A stretch of DNA of 64,000 nucleotides from NCBI RefSeq assembly GCF_021165955.1, contig NZ_CP088952.1, positions 1,736,001 through 1,800,000 of the forward strand, written 5' to 3'. Positions 16,814 to 24,185 of this stretch are shown here, one piece after another (position 1 is the stretch's first letter; each line of letters begins with the position of its first letter). The stretch comes from Massilia endophytica (GTDB taxonomy: Bacteria > Pseudomonadota > Gammaproteobacteria > Burkholderiales > Burkholderiaceae_D). Under the pieces are notes generated by a model that saw only the letters and a list, made by a program, of their open reading frames with translations, had not been told where the DNA came from and did not search any database. Position numbers and translations under genes: made by a program.

Positions 16814-17266
16814 CTAGCGCGCAACGGCCGGCTCTTCCAGACTCCACTTCTCGGGCGTGATAACGCGAAACATGCCAGCCTTCGCCAGGCGCTTGGCCAG
16901 CTTGAGCAGGGCCTTGTCCTTGGTGATGAGGGTGTGCGCCTGGGCGTCGCGCGCCACCTCCAGGAATTTCTGGTCGTCCTTGTCGGTACACACGGGCAGG
17001 CGCACGCCGGATTCGGGCGGCGCCACCACCTTGATCAGGCGGTCGAAGCGCGCTTCCGCCAGGGGGCGGCTCTGTTCATCCAGCGGCAGGTGCTTGTAGT
17101 GCAGGACGATGCGGTATTCGTCGCGGCAGTCCGCGCGCGTCACCGCTTCCACGGAGCCATCCTCGATGGCTGAGAGCAGGGCTGCCCAGCGCGGGTCCTC
17201 GAACACAAAGAGGTCCAGGCAGACATTGGTGTCGATGACGATGCGTTTCGGTGGAACAGGTATCAT
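16814..17266 (-). CDS. PIN-domain protein (COG1569-like), solitary
   Basis: Putative PIN-fold ribonuclease, the toxin type of many toxin-antitoxin pairs. I start at ATG 17266, giving 150 aa; the frame is open further upstream only as an antisense shadow of yaaA. Acidic metal-binding residues are present: IVIDTNVCLDLF, TRADCRDEY, VCTDKDDQKFLE and LITKDKALL. No antitoxin gene lies next to it: yaaA is divergent 34 bases away and the aminotransferase lies downstream. It may be a housekeeping RNase or an orphan toxin. Confidence 0.8.
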   Translation of the reverse strand: MIPVPPKRIVIDTNVCLDLFVFEDPRWAALLSAIEDGSVEAVTRADCRDEYRIVLHYKHLPLDEQSRPLAEARFDRLIKVVAPPESGVRLPVCTDKDDQKFLEVARDAQAHTLITKDKALLKLAKRLAKAGMFRVITPEKWSLEEPAVAR

Positions 17267-17300
17267 GTCGGAATTGTTCAGAAGTATGTTTTGAAATCTT

Positions 17301-18071
17301 ATGCTGATAGTGCTTTCGCCTGCAAAAAGTCTCGACCTCGATACGCCGCCCACCACCAAGCTGCACACCCAGCCCGCCTTCCTGGACCGCTCCGCCGAAC
17401 TCATAGACCGCCTGCGCGCCTTTTCGCCGCCGGAGCTGGGCAAGCTGATGGACATCTCCGATGCGCTCTCCGCCCTCAACGTGGCCCGCTATGCTGCGTG
17501 GACGAAGGACACCACCGAAGCGCGACAGGCCGTCATGACCTTCGACGGCGATGTGTACGACGGCCTGCAGGCGCGCAAGCTCACACCCAAGCAGCTGGCC
17601 TACACCCAGTCGCGCGTGCGCATCCTCTCCGGCCTGTACGGCATGCTGCGTCCCCTGGACCTGATCCACGCGCACCGCCTGGAAATGGGCACGAAGCTCG
17701 ATACGGCGCACGGCAAGGACCTCTACGGCTTCTGGGGCGACACCATCACCGAAGCGCTGAACCGGGATATCGAGGAGCAGGGTGCTGAGGCGCTGGTCAA
17801 CCTGGCCTCGGAGGAGTATTTCAGGTCGGTGCGGCCGGCGAAGCTGAAGGCGCCCGTCATTACACCCGTCTTCGAGGACTGGAAGAACGGCAAATACAAG
17901 ATCATCTCCTTCTACGCCAAGCGCGCGCGCGGCATGCTGGCGCGCTACGCGGCGGAGAAGGGCATTACGGACCCGGAGAAGCTGAAGAAGTTCAAGGTGG
18001 ACGGCTACGCCTTCGTCAAGAAGGAGTCCGACGACTCCACCTGGGTCTTCCGCCGCAAAATCGAGGAATAA
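17301..18071 (+). CDS. yaaA: Peroxide stress protein YaaA
   Basis: Cytosolic DUF328/UPF0246 protein that limits damage by intracellular iron under peroxide stress in E. coli. The start LIVLSPAKSLD is diagnostic, and ILSGLYGMLRPLDLI, HAHRLEMGTKL and FWGDTITEALN are conserved motifs; it ends in DESTWVFRR-like sequence (DDSTWVFRRK). Length 256 aa is normal. It converges on bamD. Confidence 0.95.
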   Translation: MLIVLSPAKSLDLDTPPTTKLHTQPAFLDRSAELIDRLRAFSPPELGKLMDISDALSALNVARYAAWTKDTTEARQAVMTFDGDVYDGLQARKLTPKQLAYTQSRVRILSGLYGMLRPLDLIHAHRLEMGTKLDTAHGKDLYGFWGDTITEALNRDIEEQGAEALVNLASEEYFRSVRPAKLKAPVITPVFEDWKNGKYKIISFYAKRARGMLARYAAEKGITDPEKLKKFKVDGYAFVKKESDDSTWVFRRKIEE

Positions 18072-18075
18072 GAGA

Positions 18076-18094
18076 GGAGGGGACTGGCCCCTCC
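18076..18094. terminator. Hairpin between converging yaaA and bamD
   Basis: Perfect 7-bp stem GGAGGGG / CCCCTCC with a 5-base loop in the 29-base gap between the two stops. There is no T-run on either side, so it is a weak terminator or a transcript-end stabiliser. Confidence 0.45.
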
Positions 18095-18100
18095 GTCAGC

Positions 18101-18907
18101 TCAGCCCCAGAACTTCCACCAGCGGCGCTCCTGCTTCGGAGCGCCATTTTCCAGGAAGCGGCTGTTCGGGAAGTTCTGCTTGAAGACGCGCATGGCGTCG
18201 TCGCGCAGCGCAGTGTTCCCCAGCTTGTCGTAGCTTTGTGCCATGATGAAGAGCGCTTCCTCGATGGCCGGGGAATCGCGGTAGTCGCGCACGGCGTCCA
18301 TGGCGCGGTTGGCCGCAGCCAGGTAGGCGCCGCGGCGGTAGTAGTAGCGCGCCACATAGACCTCATACTTCGCCATGGCGTTGATAAGGTACTTCATGCG
18401 GTCCAGCGCATCGGGCGTGTACTTCGAATTCGGGAACTTCTCCACCAGGGCCTTGAAGGCGGCGAAGGCCTCGCGCGTGGCTTTCGGGTCGCGTTCGGCC
18501 GGGTCCTGCTCGTAGACGAAGTTCAGCAGGCCGATGCTGTCGTTGAAGTTCACCAGGCCGCGCAAGTAGTACATGTAGTCCACGTTCGGGTGGTTCGGGT
18601 GCAGCTTGATGAAGCGCTCCACCGCAGCCAGCGCCTGGGCCTGGTCCTGCGACTTGTAGTAGGCGTAGGCAATGTCCATCTGCGCCTGCTGCGCATAAAT
18701 GCCGAAGGGGTAGCTCGCTTCCAGCTTTTCGAACAGCTGGATGGCACGCTCGTAGTGTTGCCCCTCCAGTTCCGACTTGGCCTCCGAGTATAATTTCGTT
18801 GCGGACCAGCCTTTGGTCTCATCCTGGGACCCGCCGGAGAATAAACCGCATCCGGACAAACTGAGCAGTACGACAGTTGCTGCAACTACCGATAATTTTT
18901 TTTGCAT
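18101..18907 (-). CDS. bamD: Outer-membrane assembly lipoprotein BamD
   Basis: Essential lipoprotein of the BAM complex that inserts beta-barrel proteins. A lipoprotein signal ends LSLSGC (Cys20). TPR repeats follow (KLYSEAKSELEGQHYERAIQ, PFGIYAQQAQMDIAYAYYKS, YYRRGAYLAAANRA). Length 268 aa is typical. It is divergent from rluD, and a TATAAT lies 43 bases upstream of its start. The bamD-rluD-pgeF neighbourhood is common in betaproteobacteria. Confidence 0.95.
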   Translation of the reverse strand: MQKKLSVVAATVVLLSLSGCGLFSGGSQDETKGWSATKLYSEAKSELEGQHYERAIQLFEKLEASYPFGIYAQQAQMDIAYAYYKSQDQAQALAAVERFIKLHPNHPNVDYMYYLRGLVNFNDSIGLLNFVYEQDPAERDPKATREAFAAFKALVEKFPNSKYTPDALDRMKYLINAMAKYEVYVARYYYRRGAYLAAANRAMDAVRDYRDSPAIEEALFIMAQSYDKLGNTALRDDAMRVFKQNFPNSRFLENGAPKQERRWWKFWG

Positions 18908-18950
18908 GTTGTTTGCAGAAGACGTTTAACCAAAATACTACAACAGGCTG

Positions 18951-18956
18951 ATTATA
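18951..18956 (-). promoter_or_regulatory. -10 element of bamD
   Basis: Perfect TATAAT on the minus strand, within GGCTATAATC, 43 bases before the bamD ATG. The -35 is weak. Confidence 0.5.
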
Positions 18957-18971
18957 GCCGATGGGATTGCC

Positions 18972-20081
18972 GTGATCTTGAAACATCAACCGAATTCGAC
19001 AGAACAACTGCCCGACACCGATCTGGACGCTGATTTTGAGGGCGAGGACCTTGCTGGCGAATCCGGCGACCCGCTTGCCCCCATCGAGCTGGAACTGACG
19101 CCCGAAGTGTGCGGCGAGCGCCTGGACAAGGTGGTGGCCCGCCTGGTGCCCCAGTTTTCGCGCGGCCGCCTGCAAAGCTGGATCGAGGACGGCTTCGTCA
19201 CCGTGGACGGCAAGCCGGCCAAGGTGCGCGCCACCGTCTATGGCGACGAGAAGATCGTGGTGCTGCCCCAGGCCGCCCCGGAAGACGTGGCCTTCACCCC
19301 CGAGCCCCTGGACCTGGACATCGTCTACGAGGACGACCACCTGATCGTGATTAACAAGCCCGCCGGCCTGGTCGTGCACCCCGGCGCGGGCAACTGGTCC
19401 GGCACCCTGCTGAACGGCCTGTTGCACCACTGCCCGCAGCTGGGCGGCGTGCCGCGCGCGGGCATCGTGCACCGCCTGGACAAGGACACCAGCGGCCTCA
19501 TGGTGATCGGCAAGGACCTGGCCACCCAGACCGACCTGGTGCGCCAGCTGCAGGCGCGCAGCGTCAAGCGCGAATACTGGTGCCTGGTGTGGGGCACGCC
19601 GCGCCTGTCCGGCACCATCGACGCCTCCATGGGGCGCCACCCGAAGGACAGGGTGAAGATGGCCGTGACCAGCGCCATGGGCTCCAAGCCCGCCATCACC
19701 CACTACCAGCGCCTGGCCGAGGGCCATCTGGGCGAGCGCCGCCCGGTCAGCCTGGTGCAGTGCCGCCTCGAAACGGGCCGCACCCACCAGATCCGCGTGC
19801 ACATGGCGCACCTGGGCTTCTCCCTGGTGGGCGATTACGTCTATGGGAAGCAGCACCTGACCGAGGTCTTCCCGCGCCAGGCCCTGCAGGCGCGCCGCCT
19901 CGGGCTGGTGCATCCGGCCACGGGCGAACCCTGCGAATGGACCGTGCCCCTGGCGGACGACTTCAAGGCCCTGCTCGACGAGGCGGGCATCGAGGAGCCG
20001 GACGAAGCGGCCCTGGCTGCGGCCGAGCTCGGCGATGAGGGCGGCGATTACGATTACGACTACGACGACGAGGAGTATTGA
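18972..20081 (+). CDS. rluD: 23S rRNA pseudouridine synthase RluD
   Basis: Makes pseudouridines in helix 69 of 23S rRNA. An S4 RNA-binding domain (ERLDKVVARLVPQFSRGRLQ) precedes the synthase domain with the catalytic motif HRLDKDTSGLMVIGK; RTHQIRVHMAHLG and DYVYG follow. The start is GTG 18972, as no in-frame ATG occurs early. The C-terminus has an acidic, Tyr/Asp-repeat tail (GDYDYDYDDEEY) beyond the usual end. The TGA stop coincides with the right end of the inserted tnpB element. Confidence 0.94.
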   Translation: MILKHQPNSTEQLPDTDLDADFEGEDLAGESGDPLAPIELELTPEVCGERLDKVVARLVPQFSRGRLQSWIEDGFVTVDGKPAKVRATVYGDEKIVVLPQAAPEDVAFTPEPLDLDIVYEDDHLIVINKPAGLVVHPGAGNWSGTLLNGLLHHCPQLGGVPRAGIVHRLDKDTSGLMVIGKDLATQTDLVRQLQARSVKREYWCLVWGTPRLSGTIDASMGRHPKDRVKMAVTSAMGSKPAITHYQRLAEGHLGERRPVSLVQCRLETGRTHQIRVHMAHLGFSLVGDYVYGKQHLTEVFPRQALQARRLGLVHPATGEPCEWTVPLADDFKALLDEAGIEEPDEAALAAAELGDEGGDYDYDYDDEEY

Positions 20082-20094
20082 CGTCCTCTCCGCC

Positions 20095-21144
20095 CTAAAG
20101 GACGAAGATTCCTGCTTCCAGCGTCGCACGTCCGCGACGGAGAATGTTTATCGCAGCATTGATATCACGATCATGTACAGCGCCACAATCACTGCAAGTC
20201 CATTCTCTTATTCCAAGGCCTGCGATACCTTTCGGTCGCGAATCGGGCAGTGCGCCACAAGTCGAGCAGGTCTGGGTGGTAAAGCGTTCGTTCACTTCCA
20301 CGTACCGCACGCCATGCCTGATGGCCTTGTACGCCAGCATCTTGCGGAAGGTCGACCAGCCAGCGTCAAGTACAGATTTGGCCAGGCCGGTTTGGGCCAA
20401 TCCACCAGCATTGATATTGCCCACAGCGATATGATCGAAAGCGCGCACCAGCTCCGTGGAGCGTTTGTTCAGAAAGTCCAGCCTTTGCCGGGCCACGCGC
20501 GCGTGAATCGTCCTGAGCTTGCGCCACTTGTGCGCCCGCTGCGCCACCGCCAGTGCCGCCTCCGCCTTGCGGTAAAAGCCGGGCGCCTCGATACGTTCCT
20601 GGCTGGACAGCACGGCAAGGTCTTTCAGCCCCAAGTCAATGCCGACACCTCGACTAAGCGGACGTGCAGCAGGAGGTTCGGCGACTTCGATCACAATATT
20701 GAGAAACCAATCTCCACGCCGGTCTTGCGCAAAACAGGAACCATCCCTGATCTTCCCTTCAGGCAGAGGACGCGAATAAAACACTCGGAAGGTATTACCA
20801 GCAAAGCGGAACGCATTACCTTCTCGATGCAGGTCGCGTCCCTTCATCGGGACCCAACCGAGCGACATCCGGCTTCGGTAGCGCAGATAAGGCCGACGGT
20901 GCTGTGCGCGAGATTTGGCATACTGTTCGCACACAGCGTTGATGACACCCGAATGCAGACCCAGTTCCTTGCTGCTGCCAGTGGTCAACTTGTTCAGGTC
21001 AAAGCCGGTCAGCCACGGACGGCTGAAGCGCAAGGCATCCTTCTGCCGGTCATTGCAGTAGTTCCAGACGAAGTTCACCTTGCGAGCCTGTTGACTCAGC
21101 AGTCCAGCCAGCGACTTCACACGGTAACGATAGACGATCATCAT
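20095..21144 (-). CDS. tnpB: RNA-guided endonuclease TnpB
   Basis: IS605 OrfB-type RuvC nuclease guided by an omega RNA made from the 3' end of its own element. 349 aa, apparently intact. RuvC-I GIDLGLKDLAVLS has its Asp, the zinc finger is CSTCG ... CSDCG, and RuvC-III DRDINAAINI has its Asp. The RuvC-II position normally holding Glu (I-x-x-E-D/N-L-N) reads IAVGNIN, so Glu is replaced by Gly; a Glu in VNERFTTQTC just before the zinc finger may substitute, as in TnpBs with a rearranged active site. The start overlaps a LexA-type box. Confidence 0.9.
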   Translation of the reverse strand: MMIVYRYRVKSLAGLLSQQARKVNFVWNYCNDRQKDALRFSRPWLTGFDLNKLTTGSSKELGLHSGVINAVCEQYAKSRAQHRRPYLRYRSRMSLGWVPMKGRDLHREGNAFRFAGNTFRVFYSRPLPEGKIRDGSCFAQDRRGDWFLNIVIEVAEPPAARPLSRGVGIDLGLKDLAVLSSQERIEAPGFYRKAEAALAVAQRAHKWRKLRTIHARVARQRLDFLNKRSTELVRAFDHIAVGNINAGGLAQTGLAKSVLDAGWSTFRKMLAYKAIRHGVRYVEVNERFTTQTCSTCGALPDSRPKGIAGLGIREWTCSDCGAVHDRDINAAINILRRGRATLEAGIFVL

Positions 21145-21163
21145 ACTGTAATTATATACAGTA
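21144..21163. promoter_or_regulatory. LexA-type box over the tnpB start
   Basis: The 20 bases match the gamma/beta LexA consensus TACTGT-N8-ACAGTA at every position outside the centre, with two differences in the AT-rich middle. CTGT-N8-ACAG is exact. It covers the tnpB -10 element and reaches the A of the ATG. Confidence 0.65.
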
Positions 21164-21178
21164 CTTCTCCAAACTCAA
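21151..21178 (-). promoter_or_regulatory. tnpB promoter, predicted leaderless transcript
   Basis: On the minus strand: -35 TTGAGT (21178-21173), 16-base spacer, -10 TATAAT (21156-21151). The start point expected 6-7 bases on falls on the A of the tnpB ATG at 21144, so the mRNA would begin at or next to the start codon. Confidence 0.6.
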
Positions 21179-21184
21179 GGGGAA

Positions 21185-21201
21185 CGACTGCCTCGCAGTC
21201 G
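21185..21201. repeat. Hairpin in the left flank of the tnpB element
   Basis: Perfect 7-bp arms CGACTGC / GCAGTCG with a 3-base loop, upstream of the tnpB promoter. Subterminal hairpins are recognised by TnpA in this family; this one may be the left-end structure. Confidence 0.5.
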
Positions 21202-21251
21202 GCTCCTTGCGCTCCCTGTCCTAAGGGACGCGGTCACTCGGAGCAAATCTG

Positions 21252-22031
21252 ATGAACACTTCTCCGCAATGGCTGATTCCCGTCTGGCCCGACGCGCCGG
21301 AGAACGTGGCGGTGCTGTGCACCACGCGCCGGGGCGGCGTGAGCCCTGCGCCCTATGACGACGGGCAGGGCGGCGGCGGGCTGAATCTCGGCATTCATGT
21401 GGGCGACCTGCCCAAGCGGGTGGAGCGCAACCGCGACATCCTGCGCGCCGAGCTGCCGTGCGAGCCTGCCTGGCTGTCCCAGGTGCACGGCGTGGCCGTG
21501 GCGGATGCCGACAAGGTGGGCCTGGACGAACTGCCCGTGGCGGACGCCAGCTTCGCCAAACGCCATGGCACGGTATGCGCCGTGCTCACCGCCGACTGCC
21601 TGCCCGTGATGTTCGCCGATACGGCGGGCACCATCGTCGCCGCCGCCCACGCAGGCTGGCGCGGCCTGGCAGACGGCGTGCTGCAGGAAACCGTGCGCAC
21701 CATGCGGGAGCAGGGCGCGGGGGAAGTCGTGGCCTGGATGGGGCCTGCCATCGGCCCCCATCAGTTCGAAGTGGGCGAGGACGTGCGCCAGGCCTTCCTT
21801 TCGCGCGCCCAGGGCGATGAAGCGGCGCTGAACGCGGCCTTCCGGCCCGCCGGCGCGCCCGGCAAATACCTGGCCGACATCTACGCCCTGGCGACTGTGG
21901 TGCTGAGGCGGGCAGGGGTGACGCGGGTGAGCGGCGGCGAATACTGCACGGTATCGAATTCGGGACGTTTCTATTCCTACCGCCGAGACGGCGTCACGGG
22001 ACGGCAGGCCAGCTTGATCTGGCTCAAGTAA
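21252..22031 (+). CDS. pgeF: Polyphenol oxidase/purine nucleoside phosphorylase family protein PgeF (YfiH)
   Basis: Laccase-domain protein of the YfiH/YlmD family. Members act on purine nucleosides, and YfiH of E. coli edits misplaced L-Ser in peptidoglycan precursors. The zinc ligands are in place: LSQVHG, TADCLPVMF and AAHAGWRGL. It ends SGRFYSYRRDGVTGRQASLIWL, typical of the family. 259 aa. The ribosome site GGAG (21240-21243) is eight bases before ATG. It follows rluD, now separated from it by the tnpB element. Confidence 0.93.
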   Translation: MNTSPQWLIPVWPDAPENVAVLCTTRRGGVSPAPYDDGQGGGGLNLGIHVGDLPKRVERNRDILRAELPCEPAWLSQVHGVAVADADKVGLDELPVADASFAKRHGTVCAVLTADCLPVMFADTAGTIVAAAHAGWRGLADGVLQETVRTMREQGAGEVVAWMGPAIGPHQFEVGEDVRQAFLSRAQGDEAALNAAFRPAGAPGKYLADIYALATVVLRRAGVTRVSGGEYCTVSNSGRFYSYRRDGVTGRQASLIWLK

Positions 22032-22223
22032 TCATTGATCTTTCCGGCGGGCGGCTTCGGCTTCGCGGCGGCGTTTGCGCCGTTTCCCGCCAGTTAAGTA
22101 AAATAGGATGCCCAAGGGCAGCACGCAGTACAGCAGGAAGGTCATGATTCCGGCGACCACGGTGGGTTCGGTGAGCGCCATCAGCAGCACAACATAAATC
22201 CAGGCAACAGCAACAATCAGCAT
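22032..22223 (-). CDS. Small membrane protein with basic tail, unknown function
   Basis: 63 aa, two hydrophobic segments (about residues 3-17 and 24-43) and a Lys/Arg-rich tail (GGKRRKRRREAEAARRK). Its stop abuts the pgeF stop directly, and its start faces phaC 31 bases away. I do not recognise a family. The compact fit between neighbours and the two-helix plan support a real gene. Confidence 0.65.
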   Translation of the reverse strand: MLIVAVAWIYVVLLMALTEPTVVAGIMTFLLYCVLPLGILFYLTGGKRRKRRREAEAARRKDQ

Positions 22224-22254
22224 AAGCGCGTTTCAGTGAAAGCGAATTGAACAG

Positions 22255-23988
22255 ATGAACTTCAACATGAATATGCCCGACCCGCAAGCCATTGCCAATG
22301 CGTGGATGTCGCAAATCGGCGATCCCAGCCAGTGGCAGTCCTGGTTCAAGATGATGCCTGAAATGGATGCCATGCCTGGCGCGGCGCTCCTGCGCGAAGC
22401 GGGCGCGACGATCCGTCCCGAAGTGCTGGAACGGCTGAAAAACGAGTACATGAGCGAATTTGGCGCGCTTTGGCAGCAGTTCCTGTCCGGGAAGGCGCCC
22501 CAGCTGAAGGACCGCCGCTTCAGTTCGGACGCCTGGCAGGGCAACCCGGTGTCGGCCTTCAATGCCGCATCTTACCTGCTGAACGCCAAATTCCTGGTGG
22601 CCATGGCCGAGGCGGTGGAGGCCACGCCGCACCAGAAACAGAAAATCCGCTTCGCCGTGCAGCAGGTGGTGGACGCCATGTCGCCCGCCAACTTCCTGGC
22701 CACGAACCCCGAAGCCCAGCAGAAGCTCATCGAGACCAAGGGTGAAAGCCTGACCAAAGGCCTGGCCAATATGCTGGCGGACATGCAGAAGGGCCATATC
22801 TCCCTGTCTGACGAGAAAGCCTTCGAAGTGGGCCGCAATCTGGCGACCACCGAGGGCCAGGTGGTCTACGAAAACGAGCTGTTCCAGCTGCTCCAGTACA
22901 AGCCGCTGACGGAGAACGTGAAGCAGCGTCCGCTGCTCATGGTGCCGCCCTGCATCAACAAGTACTACATCCTGGACCTGCAGCCCGAGAATTCCCTGGT
23001 GCGCTATGCGGTGGAGCAGGGCAATACCGTGTTCCTCATCTCCTGGCGCAATCCGAACCAGACCCTGGCGAAGACGAGCTGGGACGACTATGTGGACGAT
23101 GGCGTGGTCAACGCCATCAATATCTGCAAGGCCATCACGAAGGAAGAGAAGCTGAACGTACTCGGCTTCTGCGTGGGCGGCACCCTGCTGTCGACGGCCC
23201 TGGCCGTGATGGCGGCGCGCGGCGAACAGCCTGCCGCTAGCGTCACGCTGCTGACCACCTTCCTGGATTTCAGCGACACCGGCGTGCTGAACGTCTTCGT
23301 GGACGAGCCGCAGGTGATGCTGCGCGAGCAGACCCTGGCCGCGGGCGGCCTGATGCCGGGCCGCGACCTGGCCAGCACCTTCTCCAGCCTGCGTCCGAAC
23401 GACCTGGTGTGGAACTACGTGCAGTCCAACTACCTGAAGGGCAATGAGCCGCCGCCCTTCGACCTGCTGTACTGGAACTCGGATTCGACCAATCTGCCGG
23501 GCCCCATGTTCTGCTGGTATCTGCGCAATACCTACCTGGAGAACAAGCTCAAGGATCCGGGCAGGCTGAAGGTGGCGGGCGAGGCGGTGGACCTGTCGAA
23601 GATCGACGCCCCGGCCTTCATCTACGGCTCGCGCGAAGACCATATCGTGCCGTGGACCTCGGCCTTTGCCTCCATGGACATCCTGAACCCGAAACAGCGC
23701 AAGGCCAACCGCTTTGTGCTGGGCGCCTCCGGCCATATCGCGGGCGTCATCAATTCCCCGGCCAAGAAGAAGCGCAGCTACTGGGTCAACGACGGCAAGG
23801 CCGCGGCGGATGCGGACGGCTGGCTGGCCGGCGCCGCCGAGCACCCGGGCAGCTGGTGGCCGGAGTGGGCCGCCTTCCTGGCCCAGCACGGCGGCAAGGA
23901 GGTCAAGGCGCGCACGAAGCTGGGCAATACCAAATACAAGCCCATCGAACCGGCCCCGGGCCGTTACGTGAAGGAAAAGGCCGAGTAA
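22255..23988 (+). CDS. phaC: Class I poly(3-hydroxyalkanoate) synthase PhaC
   Basis: Polymerises 3-hydroxyacyl-CoA into storage polyester on granule surfaces. The PhaC N-domain (QWQSWFKMMPEMDAMPG, then DRRFSSDAWQGNPVSAFN) is followed by an alpha/beta-hydrolase domain with the lipase-like box GFCVGG (nucleophile Cys306), Asp462 in YGSREDHIVPW and His494 in GASGHIAG. The length of 577 aa is typical of class I. No phaA or phaB is nearby; phaR follows. A hairpin with a T-run lies 128 bases after the stop. Confidence 0.96.
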   Translation: MNFNMNMPDPQAIANAWMSQIGDPSQWQSWFKMMPEMDAMPGAALLREAGATIRPEVLERLKNEYMSEFGALWQQFLSGKAPQLKDRRFSSDAWQGNPVSAFNAASYLLNAKFLVAMAEAVEATPHQKQKIRFAVQQVVDAMSPANFLATNPEAQQKLIETKGESLTKGLANMLADMQKGHISLSDEKAFEVGRNLATTEGQVVYENELFQLLQYKPLTENVKQRPLLMVPPCINKYYILDLQPENSLVRYAVEQGNTVFLISWRNPNQTLAKTSWDDYVDDGVVNAINICKAITKEEKLNVLGFCVGGTLLSTALAVMAARGEQPAASVTLLTTFLDFSDTGVLNVFVDEPQVMLREQTLAAGGLMPGRDLASTFSSLRPNDLVWNYVQSNYLKGNEPPPFDLLYWNSDSTNLPGPMFCWYLRNTYLENKLKDPGRLKVAGEAVDLSKIDAPAFIYGSREDHIVPWTSAFASMDILNPKQRKANRFVLGASGHIAGVINSPAKKKRSYWVNDGKAAADADGWLAGAAEHPGSWWPEWAAFLAQHGGKEVKARTKLGNTKYKPIEPAPGRYVKEKAE

Positions 23989-24089
23989 GTGTGGCAATCC
24001 TGGCCAGATTGCCAAGCCGATCTTTTAGTTGCGTTGCAATAAACACGATATTCTTATACCGGAACGCCCAAACTGAGAATTTTTCACTC

Positions 24090-24095
24090 TATAAT
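24090..24095 (+). promoter_or_regulatory. -10 element upstream of phaR
   Basis: Perfect TATAAT 91 bases before the phaR ATG. The -35 is weak. The predicted transcript would contain the hairpin at 24116-24140 in its leader. Confidence 0.5.
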
Positions 24096-24115
24096 GGGCG
24101 CGCAGGCTTGTGAAA

Positions 24116-24140
24116 AGCGAACCTCAGTTCGCTTTTTTTT
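24116..24140 (+). terminator. Intrinsic terminator between phaC and phaR
   Basis: Perfect 7-bp stem AGCGAAC / GTTCGCT, 4-base loop, then eight T. It ends phaC transcripts. Because it is downstream of the TATAAT at 24090 it would also act on phaR transcripts starting there. Confidence 0.88.
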
Positions 24141-24185
24141 CGAATTCAACTTAGGTACGCGCTGCGGCGCAATAACGGATCTGTG

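Larger units (their letters stand above)
20078..21236 (-). mobile_element. Solo tnpB element (IS200/IS605 family, IS1341-like)
   Basis: A single tnpB without tnpA sits between rluD and pgeF, genes normally adjacent. On the minus strand the right end reads CGTCCTTTAGGGCGGAGAGG (20104-20085) and then ends in TCAA at 20081-20078, like other IS605-family right ends. A similar CGTCCCTTAGG motif occurs before tnpB at 21230-21212, and a 7-bp hairpin lies at 21185-21201. The left limit is uncertain within about 20 bases of 21236. Without tnpA it cannot transpose by itself. Confidence 0.75.

Noticed and set aside
15113..17173. 686-codon open frame antisense to the HD-GYP and aminotransferase genes
   Set aside because: It runs across three real genes on the other strand and has no recognisable domain or ribosome site.
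17266..17479. N-terminal extension of the PIN protein
   Set aside because: The extra residues are antisense to yaaA, Ser/Arg-rich and unlike PIN proteins, which begin near IVIDTN.
22024..24015. 663-codon open frame antisense to phaC
   Set aside because: It mirrors phaC exactly, has His/Gln/Arg-rich shadow composition, and phaC has all its catalytic motifs.
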